DNA of 64,000 nucleotides from Methylobacterium sp. E-066 (lineage in GTDB: Bacteria; Pseudomonadota; Alphaproteobacteria; Rhizobiales; Beijerinckiaceae), in assembly GCF_022829635.1 (NCBI RefSeq), contig NZ_JAKSYO010000068.1, positions 55,214-119,213 of the forward strand. Reading direction: 5' to 3'. Positions 17,074 through 25,018 of the stretch are shown in pieces (the first letter of the stretch is position 1; every line of letters starts with the position of its first letter). The notes under the pieces are model-generated. The model saw only the letters and a program-made list of their open reading frames with translations, had not been told where the DNA came from and did not search any database. Position numbers and translations under genes: made by a program.

Positions 17074-17858
17074 CCGCGACGCAGGAACGGCCGGCGGCCC
17101 AGTCCGTCGGTGCCAGCCTGAACGTGGAGGCGGTCAGCCACGCCTTCGACATCCGCGGCACGCCCTTGTCGGTGCTGGATCGGGTCGGCCTCGCCGTTGA
17201 GCCGGGCGGGTTCGTGGCTCTGCTCGGCCCTTCCGGCTGCGGCAAGTCCACCCTGCTGCGGCTGGTCGCCGGCCTCGAGCCGCCGGACCAGGGCCTCATC
17301 ACGGTCGACGGTGATCTGGTGGAGGGGCCGGACCCGTCCCGGCTGCTCGTCTTCCAGGATCCGACCCTGTACCCGTGGCGCACCGTGCGCGGGAACGTGG
17401 CCTTGGGGCTTGAAGCCCAGGGCGTCGGCCGCGCCGCGCGGGCGGCGCGCATCGATCAGGCGCTGGGGCTCGTCGGTCTCGCCGGCTTCGCGGATGCCTA
17501 TCCGCACCAGCTCTCCGGCGGCATGGCGCAGCGGGCCGCTCTGGCCCGGGCGCTGGTCAACGAGCCGCGCCTGCTGCTCCTGGACGAACCATTGGGCAAG
17601 CTCGACGCCCTGACCCGGCTCGCTATGCAGGCCGAGATCCTGCGGCTCTGGCAGGAGAAGCGCTTCACGGCCGTGCTCGTCACCCACGATGTCGAGGAGG
17701 CGCTGATCCTTGCCGAGCGCGTGATCGTGCTGGGCGACCGCCCGGCCGCGATCCGGGCGGAACTCCCGGTCGACGCCCCCTATCCGCGCCACCGGGACGA
17801 TCCCGACCTCGTCCGGCTGCGCCGGACGATCCTGGAAATCCTCGGCCAGACAACCTGA
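17067..17858 (+). CDS. ABC transporter ATP-binding protein, SsuB/TauB-like
   Basis: 263 residues from the ATG at 17067, which overlaps the permease stop; the longer upstream frame is not coding. Walker A is GPSGCGKST (54-62), the Q-loop LLVFQDPTLYPWRTVRGNV, signature LSGGMAQR, Walker B LLLLDEPLGKLD and switch His VLVTHDVEEAL. These, with DEPLGKLDALTR and the VEEAL context, place it with the nitrate/sulfonate/taurine importers. It powers the permease at 16069. Confidence 0.9.
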   Translation: MVAATQERPAAQSVGASLNVEAVSHAFDIRGTPLSVLDRVGLAVEPGGFVALLGPSGCGKSTLLRLVAGLEPPDQGLITVDGDLVEGPDPSRLLVFQDPTLYPWRTVRGNVALGLEAQGVGRAARAARIDQALGLVGLAGFADAYPHQLSGGMAQRAALARALVNEPRLLLLDEPLGKLDALTRLAMQAEILRLWQEKRFTAVLVTHDVEEALILAERVIVLGDRPAAIRAELPVDAPYPRHRDDPDLVRLRRTILEILGQTT

Positions 17859-17970
17859 TCGCACGTATCCCTGCGGCGCGCGGCGTTGCGGATCCCAAAC
17901 TCCGGGCCGCGCGCTGCGAACCTGTGCGTGCACGCCTTCCCCAAAACTTCGCTCGAACTAGGTTCCGCTC

Positions 17971-18951
17971 ATGCGCTCCTCACGCCGATCCCTCCTGGCT
18001 GCCGGCCTCGTCCTGATCTCCGCGACCGGCCTGTTCGGATCTGCGGCCCTGGCCGAGGATCCGAAGGAGATCCGCCTGGATTGGGCGACCTACAATCCGG
18101 TCGGCCTCCTCCTGAAGGACAAGGGGTTTCTGGAAGAGGCCCTCAAGCCGAAAGGCGTCCGGGTGCGCTGGGTCCAGTCGCTCGGCTCCAACAAGGCGCT
18201 CGAATTCCTGAATGCTGGCGCAATCGATATCGGCTCGGCCGCCGGCGCCGCCGCTTTGGTCGCGCGGATCAACGGCAATCCGATCAAGGCGGTCTACGCC
18301 TTCTCACGTCCCGAATGGACGGCGTTGGTCACCCGTAAAGAGACCGGCATCGCCAAGCCCGCCGACCTGAAGGGCAAGCGCGTCGCCGTCACCCGGGGCA
18401 CCGATCCGCACATCTTCCTCATCCGCGCGCTTCAGGGCGCAGGCCTGACCGAGAAGGATGCGAAGCTCGTCCTGCTGCAGCACCCGGATGGGCGCACGGC
18501 CCTCGACCGCGGCGATGTCGATGCCTGGGCCGGTCTCGATCCGCTAATGGCGGCGGCCGAGATCGAGAACGGCGACGTCCTGTTCTACCGCGATCCGGCG
18601 GCCAACACCTGGGGCCTGCTGGACGTGCGCGAGGACTTCGCCAAGGCCCATCCCGATCTGGTCCGCACGGTTATCGCCGCCTACGAGCAGGCGCGCGCCT
18701 ACGCGCTGGCGAACCCGCAGGCCCTCTCGGCGGCCCTGGTCGCCGCGACCAAGCTCCCCGAACCCGTGATCGCCCGCCAGCTCGAGCGTACCGACCTGTC
18801 CCAGCCGACGATCGGGCCGGCACAGGCCGAATCGATCAAGGCCGCCGGCCTCGCCCTGCAACAGGCCGGCGTGATCCCCGCCGCCACGGATGTCACCGTG
18901 GCGGTCGACGGCCTGCTCGATTCCGGCTTCAACCCCGTCGCGACGCGTTGA
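17971..18951 (+). CDS. Aliphatic-sulfonate-type substrate-binding protein
   Basis: 326 residues with a Sec/Tat-like leader (RSSRRSLLAAGLVLIS, cleavage near ALAED). Blocks typical of SsuA proteins are IRLDWATYNPVGLLLKDKGFLEE, SLGSNKALEFLNAGAIDIGSAAGAAALVARINGNPIKAVY, DLKGKRVAVTRGTDPHIFLIRAL and VDAWAGLDPLMAAAE. It is only distantly like the binding proteins at 8293 and 20609. It begins a second transport unit: its TGA overlaps the permease start (TTGA). Confidence 0.87.
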   Translation: MRSSRRSLLAAGLVLISATGLFGSAALAEDPKEIRLDWATYNPVGLLLKDKGFLEEALKPKGVRVRWVQSLGSNKALEFLNAGAIDIGSAAGAAALVARINGNPIKAVYAFSRPEWTALVTRKETGIAKPADLKGKRVAVTRGTDPHIFLIRALQGAGLTEKDAKLVLLQHPDGRTALDRGDVDAWAGLDPLMAAAEIENGDVLFYRDPAANTWGLLDVREDFAKAHPDLVRTVIAAYEQARAYALANPQALSAALVAATKLPEPVIARQLERTDLSQPTIGPAQAESIKAAGLALQQAGVIPAATDVTVAVDGLLDSGFNPVATR

Positions 18952-19736
18952 GAGCCGGGGCGCTGATGCGGCAGGGCGGCCGCGTCGGCCTCGGGCTCGT
19001 CCTGCCGCTGGCCTTGGCGATCGGCTGGGAGATCGCGGTCGATACCGGCCTGGTCTCCGGCCGCCTGCTGCCGCCGCCGAGCCGGATCGGCGCGACGCTG
19101 CTGGACCTGGCGGCCTCGGGTGACCTCCTCATGCATGTCGAGGCGACGCTGATCCGGGTCGGTCTCGGCTTCCTCTGGGGGGCCGCCGCCGGGATCCTGG
19201 CGGGCGCGCTGGTCGCGACGCTTCCGACCCTGCGCTGGCTCCTCGATCCGACCTTGCAGGCCCTGCGGGCCGTGCCGTCGCTGGCCTGGGTCCCGCTGTT
19301 TATCCTGTGGTTCGGGATCCTCGAGACGCCGAAGGTGCTGCTGATCGCCGTGGGAGTGTTCTTCCCAGTCTATGTCGGGGTCTCCGGCGCGATCGCCTCG
19401 GTGGACCGCAAGCTCGTCGAGGTCGGGCGTATTTTCCGGCTGTCGCGGTTTGCACTGGCCTGGCGGATCCTCCTGCCCGCGGTGCTGCCGGCGACCCTGG
19501 TCGGGTTGCGCACGGGGCTCGGCCTCGGCTTCCTGTTCGTGGTGGCGGCGGAGTTGATGGGCGCCTCGGAGGGCCTCGGCTACCTGCTGGTCGACGGCCA
19601 GCAATTCAGCAAGCCGGATCAGATCGTGGCCGCGATCATCACCTTCGCGCTGGCCGGCAAGCTGGCCGATATGGTCCTGGTGACGCTGACCCGGCCGTTG
19701 ACGCGCTGGCAGGATACCGCCCGGGAGAGCCTGTGA
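18948..19736 (+). CDS. ssuC: ABC transporter permease, SsuC-like
   Basis: 262 residues if the TTG at 18948 is used, which overlaps the upstream stop; the ATG at 18966 would give 256. About six membrane segments; LLPPPSRIGATLLDLAASGDLLMHVEATLIRVGLGF near the start and the EAA loop VGRIFRLSRFALAWRILLPAVLPATLVGLRTGLGLGFLFVVAAELMGASEGLGYLL are characteristic of the SsuC/TauC group. It pairs with the ATPase that follows 16 bases later. Confidence 0.88.
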   Translation: MRAGALMRQGGRVGLGLVLPLALAIGWEIAVDTGLVSGRLLPPPSRIGATLLDLAASGDLLMHVEATLIRVGLGFLWGAAAGILAGALVATLPTLRWLLDPTLQALRAVPSLAWVPLFILWFGILETPKVLLIAVGVFFPVYVGVSGAIASVDRKLVEVGRIFRLSRFALAWRILLPAVLPATLVGLRTGLGLGFLFVVAAELMGASEGLGYLLVDGQQFSKPDQIVAAIITFALAGKLADMVLVTLTRPLTRWQDTARESL

Positions 19737-19752
19737 CGGGCGCGCCCCATCG

Positions 19753-20562
19753 ATGCAAACGCTCACGCAAGACACGCCCGTGCTCATCGTCGACGATCTC
19801 TCGAAGACCTACGCGGACGGCACGCAGGCGCTGGCCGGCATCAGCCTGTCGGTGCGGCCGGGCGAGATCGTCGCGCTCATCGGCGGCTCGGGCTGCGGAA
19901 AGACGACCTTGCTGCGGCTGATCGCGGGCCTCGACCAAGCGAGCCGCGGCACCGTGCAGGTCGACGGTGAGACGATCCGCGAGCCGCATCCGCACGTCGG
20001 CGTCGTCTTCCAGGAGGCACGGCTCCTGCCCTGGCTGGATGTTGCGGGCAATGTCGGCTTCGGCCTCGCCGGGCTCTCTCGGTCCGAGCGCCGGGCGCGG
20101 GTCGCCCGGGCGCTGGAGCGGATCGGTCTGGCCGAGCATGGCGCCCGCTGGCCGCGAGAGCTGTCCGGGGGCCAGCAGCAACGGGTCGCAATCGCCCGGG
20201 CGTTCGTGACCAATCCCCGCGTGCTGCTCCTGGACGAGCCGTTCTCGGCGCTCGACGCCTTCACCCGCAGGGATCTGCACGATCAGCTCCTGAGCCTGTG
20301 GGGCGAGACGAAGCCGACGATTCTGCTCGTCACCCACGATGTCGGCGAGGCGGTGACGCTGGCCGATCGGGTGGTGGTGATGCGCCCGCGGCCGGGCCGG
20401 CTCGATGAGACCATCGGCATCGGCCTCGCCCGCCCGCGCGACCCCGTCGCAGCCCATCATGAAGGGGCGGTGCGCCGGGTGATGGCCGCCCTCGACCGCT
20501 CCCTGCGGCCGGCCGTCGCCCAGCAGCCGCTTGCCCCCGAGACCCGTGCCGCGTGGTGGTAG
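19753..20562 (+). CDS. ssuB: ABC transporter ATP-binding protein, SsuB-like
   Basis: 269 residues. Walker A GGSGCGKTT (44-52), Q-loop VGVVFQEARLLPWLDVAGNVGFGL, signature LSGGQQQR, Walker B VLLLDEPFSALDAFTR, and switch His LVTHDVGEAV are all intact. The EARLLPWLDV segment is the form seen in aliphatic sulfonate importers. The next gene, a second binding protein, starts 46 bases downstream in the same operon. Confidence 0.9.
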   Translation: MQTLTQDTPVLIVDDLSKTYADGTQALAGISLSVRPGEIVALIGGSGCGKTTLLRLIAGLDQASRGTVQVDGETIREPHPHVGVVFQEARLLPWLDVAGNVGFGLAGLSRSERRARVARALERIGLAEHGARWPRELSGGQQQRVAIARAFVTNPRVLLLDEPFSALDAFTRRDLHDQLLSLWGETKPTILLVTHDVGEAVTLADRVVVMRPRPGRLDETIGIGLARPRDPVAAHHEGAVRRVMAALDRSLRPAVAQQPLAPETRAAWW

Positions 20563-20608
20563 GGTCTCTTCTGAAACCCTCGCCAAACCCCTCGTCCTGG
20601 ATGACACG

Positions 20609-21565
20609 ATGCCCACCTCCCGCCGAAGCCTGATCGCCGGTCTCGCCGCCGCCGCGCTCCTCGCACCGCAGCACGCCGCCCGGGCGGCCGCGACCCTTCG
20701 CATTGGCTATCAGCGCTCCTCGACGCTGATCGCGCTGCTGCGCCAGAACGGCAATCTGGAGCGGGCGCTGGCGCCGCTCGGCACCGGGCTGTCCTGGCAC
20801 GAATTCACCAGCGGGCTTCCGATCATGGAGGCGCTCAATGCCGGGCAGATCGACGTCTCGGCCGACGTAGCCGACACCGTCCCGATCTTCGCCCAGGCCG
20901 CCGGCGCGCGGATCACCTACATCGCCCAGGAAGCGCCCTCGCCGGACGCGCAGGCGATCTTGGTGCCCGAGACCTCGCCCGCCAAGACGGTGGCGGACCT
21001 TCGTGGAAAGCGTGTCGCCGTCACCAAGGGCGCCGGGAGCCACTACCTGCTGCTGGCGGCCCTTACGGAGGCCGGCCTCACCTTCAAGGACATCGTTCCG
21101 GCCTACCTGACCCCCGCCGACGGCCGGGCCGCGCTCACCAGTGGAGGGGTCGAGGCCTGGGTCGCCTGGGATCCGTTCCTCTCCGCCGCCCAGCAGCAAT
21201 CGGGCGCCCGGGTCCTGCGCGACGGCGCCGGGCTGTCGCTGTACACGCGCTACTATCTCGCGGCCGATCCGTATGTGGCCGCCAACGGCCCGGTTCTCGC
21301 CGCCCTGTTCGGCCAGCTCGCCGAGACCGGCGCCTGGGTGAAGGCGCAGCCAGCCGAGGCGGCGGCACGCCTCGCGCCCCTGTGGAAGATCGAGCCCGAC
21401 GTGATCCTGCGGGCGAATGCGCGCCGCAGCTACCGGGTGGAGCCGGTGACGCGGGCGGGCCTGTCCGAGCAGCAGAAGATCGCCGATGCCTTCAAGACCG
21501 AGGGGCTGCTGCCCCGCCCCGTGGACGCAAGCGCTCTTGGCATCTGGGCGCCGCCGGCGCGCTGA
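20609..21565 (+). CDS. Second sulfonate-type substrate-binding protein of the operon
   Basis: 318 residues from the ATG at 20609; the frame is open further upstream into ssuB but the leader begins here (TSRRSLIAGLAAAALLAP, cleavage near ARAAA). Blocks IGYQRSSTLIALLRQNG, GQIDVSADVADTVPIFAQAAGARITYIAQE, DLRGKRVAVTKGAGSHYLLLAAL and VEAWVAWDPFLSAAQ match the SsuA fold. It resembles the protein at 8293 far more than its operon neighbour at 17971, sharing QRSS, DVADxVPIF, GSHY and RxYxVEPVxRAxLSEQQ. One transporter may thus be served by two binding proteins with different ligands. Confidence 0.87.
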   Translation: MPTSRRSLIAGLAAAALLAPQHAARAAATLRIGYQRSSTLIALLRQNGNLERALAPLGTGLSWHEFTSGLPIMEALNAGQIDVSADVADTVPIFAQAAGARITYIAQEAPSPDAQAILVPETSPAKTVADLRGKRVAVTKGAGSHYLLLAALTEAGLTFKDIVPAYLTPADGRAALTSGGVEAWVAWDPFLSAAQQQSGARVLRDGAGLSLYTRYYLAADPYVAANGPVLAALFGQLAETGAWVKAQPAEAAARLAPLWKIEPDVILRANARRSYRVEPVTRAGLSEQQKIADAFKTEGLLPRPVDASALGIWAPPAR

Positions 21566-21572
21566 AACCCTG

Positions 21573-21651
21573 AGAGCCTCTCACAAAACGCCCTCCGCAC
21601 ATTGTGTGCAGAGGGCAGCGCCCGGTGATCGGGCGTTTTGTGCGGTGCTCT
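21573..21651. terminator. Long inverted repeat between convergent genes, probable two-way terminator
   Basis: CACAAAACGCCC (21582-21593) pairs perfectly with GGGCGTTTTGTG (21631-21642), and AGAGC/GCTCT extends the stem after a short mismatch. The loop holds smaller hairpins, CCCTCCGCACA/TGTGTGCAGAGGG (imperfect) and GCCCGgtgatCGGGC. The TTTT run in each arm gives a U-tract in either direction. It lies just after the binding protein stop and just before the methyltransferase stop. Confidence 0.6.
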
Positions 21652-23059
21652 AAGCGCGGGGCACGCCCAAGACCTTCCGGCTCTCCTCCGCCAGAACCGC
21701 ATGACGCACCGCTTCTGGCCCGACGGTTGGCGTCTCCTGGGCCGCCTTCGCGATGAGCGCCTTGAATCGCTTCTTGTCCCAGGACCGCGAGCGCAGGCTT
21801 TTCAGCACGGCCTCGAGCACGACCTGCACGGCGCGCGACCGCTGCCGCTCGCGCAGGAGTTCGGCGGCCAGCAGCGGATCGCGGAACTGGGCCGCGCCGA
21901 GCGGCACGACGAGGACCGCGTTCTCGGCCAGGGCCGGATCCTCCTCGATGGTCGCCGTCAAACCGTCGGCACCCTTCCGCCGGTTGAGGATCTTCGTCGC
22001 CTCGTTCAGCAGGATGTGGTGCTGGATGGGGGCCAGCGCATTCGCCGGAACGTCCTGGCCCGCCAACGCGATCTGCTGCCGGAAGCGGCGGCGGTTCAGG
22101 CCGAACCGGCCCAGGTTGGCCTGCACGGCCGAGAGAACCCGTCGCAGGGCTTGCGTGCGATACTCGGCTTTCAGAAGCCGATCACGGAGGAGAGCCGCCG
22201 ACTCGCCGAGCGGTCCGTTCGGCAGCTGGCGCGTCTGCTCGGCGAGTTCAACGATCACGCGCTGCATCAGGGCGGTGCGTTCACGCCGGGCTTCGTCGGC
22301 GGTGAGGCGCGGCGCGCCCTTGCGAAGCCAGACGAAGAATTCCGTCGCGTGCCGCTCCTGAAGCTCCTCGACCTGCAGGTCCAGATAGCCGAGCAGCGAC
22401 AATTCCAGGATCATCAGGCTGAAGCTCGACGGCACGAACACCCAGGCATGCGCGTCGGTGTAATCCGGACGCGTCACTGCGGCGTGCCATTGCGGTGCGT
22501 CGGTCACGGGATTGGCCGGCTCGACCGGCCGAATGTCGTCGGCGGCCCAGGCCCCGACCCCTCCCGATTTCAAAGCCATGTTCAGGGCGTAATCGATATG
22601 CGTCCGCAGCGTGTGCCGGTCTCGCCGCTCCAGGAAGGCTGTGACCGCGTCGGCGGTGGCGGAGAGCGAGCGGTAGAAGTCGAAGCACTTGCGCTTGTCC
22701 GGCACGGCCAGGATCACGACGCCATCCGGCTTCAGCAACGTCTCTGCGGCACGCAGGAACGTGACGATGTCGGTGGTGTGCTCGATGACGTGGCTGGCGA
22801 TGAAAGCGTCGAACGTCCCGTGCTGATCGGTCGGGACCGCATCCGCCAGGGAACCGCCGGTCCAGACGATGTCGACCGCCTCGATCCGGTCTATCGTCTG
22901 GTCATGGTATTTCTGGAGCAATTCCTCACGCGAGGCGTGATCGACCACAATTGTGTTCCAACCGTCCCGCTTCGGAGCAAGGGGATTGAAGCTGGGGCCG
23001 ATCTCGATGATCCGCGCGTCTTTGTTCAGGGATCGCAGAAGTTGCTGCGCTCGCTCCAT
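21650..23059 (-). CDS. SAM-dependent methyltransferase with long C-terminal extension
   Basis: 469 residues. The N-terminal ~190 residues are a class I methyltransferase: RIIEIGPSFNPLAPKRDGWNTIVVDHASREEL for the SAM loop and acidic residue, AFIASHVIEHTTDIVTFLRAAETLLKPDGVVILAVPDKRKCFDF for the later motifs. The VIPDKR-type block and IGPSFNPLAP are common in methyltransferases of polysaccharide loci. Residues from about 250 are helical and charged with no recognised family. It is divergent from a glycosyltransferase gene 82 bp away, which suggests modification of a surface glycan. The substrate is unknown. Confidence 0.75.
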   Translation of the reverse strand: MERAQQLLRSLNKDARIIEIGPSFNPLAPKRDGWNTIVVDHASREELLQKYHDQTIDRIEAVDIVWTGGSLADAVPTDQHGTFDAFIASHVIEHTTDIVTFLRAAETLLKPDGVVILAVPDKRKCFDFYRSLSATADAVTAFLERRDRHTLRTHIDYALNMALKSGGVGAWAADDIRPVEPANPVTDAPQWHAAVTRPDYTDAHAWVFVPSSFSLMILELSLLGYLDLQVEELQERHATEFFVWLRKGAPRLTADEARRERTALMQRVIVELAEQTRQLPNGPLGESAALLRDRLLKAEYRTQALRRVLSAVQANLGRFGLNRRRFRQQIALAGQDVPANALAPIQHHILLNEATKILNRRKGADGLTATIEEDPALAENAVLVVPLGAAQFRDPLLAAELLRERQRSRAVQVVLEAVLKSLRSRSWDKKRFKALIAKAAQETPTVGPEAVRHAVLAEESRKVLGVPRA

Positions 23060-23141
23060 ATCCAGCTTAGCTCCTAATTAGCGTCCCGCCGCGTACGATA
23101 GCGGCGGATTATCAAACTGCCGTCGCGAAGGAAAATGTCTG

Positions 23142-23984
23142 GTGGAGAAAAGGCCGCTCGCCGTCGTCACCATGGCGTTCAACGAAAAAACGATGTTGCC
23201 GCTCTGGTTGAGGCATTACGAACGGCAGGTCGGGGCCGAGAATTGCTACGTCCTCGATCATGGCTCCGACGATGGCTCGACCGTCGGGATCAACGCGAAC
23301 TTGATCCGCCTCCCGAGAATGCCCCTCGACGAATGGGAGCGCGTGAACACGATCCGCGATTTCTGCGCTTCGTTGTTCATCGGGTTCAAGTGCGTGCTCT
23401 TCGCCGATGCCGATGAACTGATCGTCGTCGATCCGGATGTGGCGCCGTCGCTGGCGCACTACATTGCGGCACGTGACGTGCCGGCGGTCCTCGACCTGTT
23501 CGGTTCCGATGTCCGTCATGTCGAGGGTGAAGCGCCGATCGATCTGCAACGCCCCGTCTCGCTTCAGAGACAGTATGTCCGCCCGATATCAACCCTCTGC
23601 AAGGCGACGCTGATCTCAAAGCGCACGGATTGGCACATCGGTTTTCATTGTGTCGTCCACGATCACCGGCCGAAATTCAGCGACCTGTTCCTGTTTCACT
23701 TGGCCCATTGCGATAACGACATTTTGTTCGAGCGTCAGAAGAAACGCAATTCCGCTGCACCGGTCGGCATCCCGGATTCGCATCATGCCATCGCGCCGAC
23801 GACGTTTCTGGACCATATCAAGTCGGACATTGCAGGACTTGCGCGCAGACGCGTCGAGTTGCGTCCCGGCGAAGATCTCTTCGAAACGACGAAGAGGATA
23901 TTTGCCGACGCAATCGAGCGCAAGAGTTGGGCACAGGCGGCGGATCTCTGGCAATTGCCGAACCGCTTCGTCGGGTTGTTCTGA
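23142..23984 (+). CDS. Glycosyltransferase, family 2/92-like
   Basis: 280 residues from a GTG. MAFNEKTMLPLWLRHYERQVG is the typical opening of the FNE-type glycosyltransferases, LDHGSDDGST (residues 39-47) binds the nucleotide sugar, and FADADELIVV (D89, D91) is the DxD-like metal site. The closing region LFLFHLAHCDND resembles the family 92 C-terminus. There is no signal peptide or membrane segment, so it is cytosolic. With the divergent methyltransferase it probably acts on an exopolysaccharide or lipid-linked glycan. Confidence 0.78.
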   Translation: MEKRPLAVVTMAFNEKTMLPLWLRHYERQVGAENCYVLDHGSDDGSTVGINANLIRLPRMPLDEWERVNTIRDFCASLFIGFKCVLFADADELIVVDPDVAPSLAHYIAARDVPAVLDLFGSDVRHVEGEAPIDLQRPVSLQRQYVRPISTLCKATLISKRTDWHIGFHCVVHDHRPKFSDLFLFHLAHCDNDILFERQKKRNSAAPVGIPDSHHAIAPTTFLDHIKSDIAGLARRRVELRPGEDLFETTKRIFADAIERKSWAQAADLWQLPNRFVGLF

Positions 23985-24149
23985 TGGACCTGAATACCGG
24001 CCCGATCGGACGTTTCGGGTTCACGGCCGCGCCGAGAATTTGACGGCTGGGCAGCAGGTGCGTAGCAGCATGCCCGACGCGAACCTTCGCAAGCCGCCGC
24101 TTCGGCCGATCGCGCCGGCCCGCGTATCACGATCCATCGAAGCTGCGTC

Positions 24150-24163
24150 GGAGGGACTACATT
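24150..24163 (+). promoter_or_regulatory. Shine-Dalgarno plus ATT initiation codon
   Basis: GGAGGG at 24150-24155 lies five bases before ATT at 24161. In this frame there is no ATG, GTG or TTG between the upstream stop (24041-24043) and the ATG at 24314, yet the conserved CitG/MdcB family sequence begins well before 24314. The ribosome site therefore points to ATT as the initiation codon. Confidence 0.6.
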
Positions 24164-25018
24164 TCTGACCTCGGCGTTCTGAGCGCGCTTCGCTCTTCCG
24201 ATTTTTGGGCCGAGCGCATCGCGGATCTCGCCCACGCGGCCCTGATCGCCGAACTCGAAACCTGGCCGAAGCCCGGCCTCGTCAGCCCGGTTGATTCGGG
24301 CAGCCATCAGGACATGGATGCCGGCACCCTGCGCCGCAGCGCGGCGGCGATCCGACCCTATTTCGCCGACCTCGTCGCCGCCGGAGAATGCGGCACCGGA
24401 ATGGCCGAGCTTCGGGCGATCGGCCTGAGGGCCGAGGCGGCGATGCTGGCGGCGACGGGTGGTGTCAACGCCCATCGGGGCGCCATCTTCTCGCTCGGGC
24501 TGATCTGTGCCGGTGCGGGGGCGGCCGGGGCTGCACCCGCACCGGCCGAAGAACGGGCCGAGGCCGTGGCGCGGCTATGGGGCGGGGCCATCGCCCAGGC
24601 GCCGACTTCTGCGGACAGCCATGGCGGCCGAGCCGCGCGCCGCTACGGCGTCGGGGGCGCCAGCGCAGAAGCCGCTGCCGGCTTTCCGACCGTCCGGGCC
24701 GTGGGCCTGCCGGCGCTGCGTCTCGGCCGGGCATGGGCGCCGGACGATCCCGAGGCCGCCCGGGTGCAATGTTTCTTCGCGCTTCTGGCCATCGTGGACG
24801 ACACCAACCTGCTCCACCGCGGCGGGACAGAGGGGCTGGACCGGGCGCAGGCCGCGGCGGCAGGCTTCCTCGAAGCCGGCGGGATCGCGGCGCCGGATTG
24901 GCGGGACCGCGCCGTCGCGATCCATCGCAGCTTCCTGGCGGCGCGCCTGAGCCCCGGCGGCTGCGCCGATCTGCTCGCCACGACGCTGTTCCTCGAAGCG
25001 CTGTCCGAATCCGCGTGA
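24161..25018 (+). CDS. Triphosphoribosyl-dephospho-CoA synthase family protein (CitG/MdcB-like)
   Basis: 285 residues if read from the ATT at 24161. Family motifs are all present: LAHAALIAELETWPKPGLVSP (23-43) followed by DSGSHQDMD, LAATGGVNAHRGAIFSLGL (97-114), SHGGRAARRYGVGGASAEAAAGFPTV and DDTNLLHRGG. An ATG at 24314 would delete the first 51 residues with the PKPG motif. The family makes 2'-(5''-triphosphoribosyl)-3'-dephospho-CoA from dephospho-CoA and ATP, the precursor of the prosthetic group of citrate lyase and malonate decarboxylase. The mdc cluster at 58-64 kb lacks mdcB, so this gene may supply it. Other CitG-like roles are possible. Its TGA overlaps the next start (GTGA). Confidence 0.8.
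   Translation: MSDLGVLSALRSSDFWAERIADLAHAALIAELETWPKPGLVSPVDSGSHQDMDAGTLRRSAAAIRPYFADLVAAGECGTGMAELRAIGLRAEAAMLAATGGVNAHRGAIFSLGLICAGAGAAGAAPAPAEERAEAVARLWGGAIAQAPTSADSHGGRAARRYGVGGASAEAAAGFPTVRAVGLPALRLGRAWAPDDPEAARVQCFFALLAIVDDTNLLHRGGTEGLDRAQAAAAGFLEAGGIAAPDWRDRAVAIHRSFLAARLSPGGCADLLATTLFLEALSESA

Noticed and set aside
24314..25018. CitG-like gene starting at the ATG at 24314
   Set aside because: This start would remove the conserved PKPGL motif and about 51 family residues, and it has no ribosome site, unlike the ATT at 24161.
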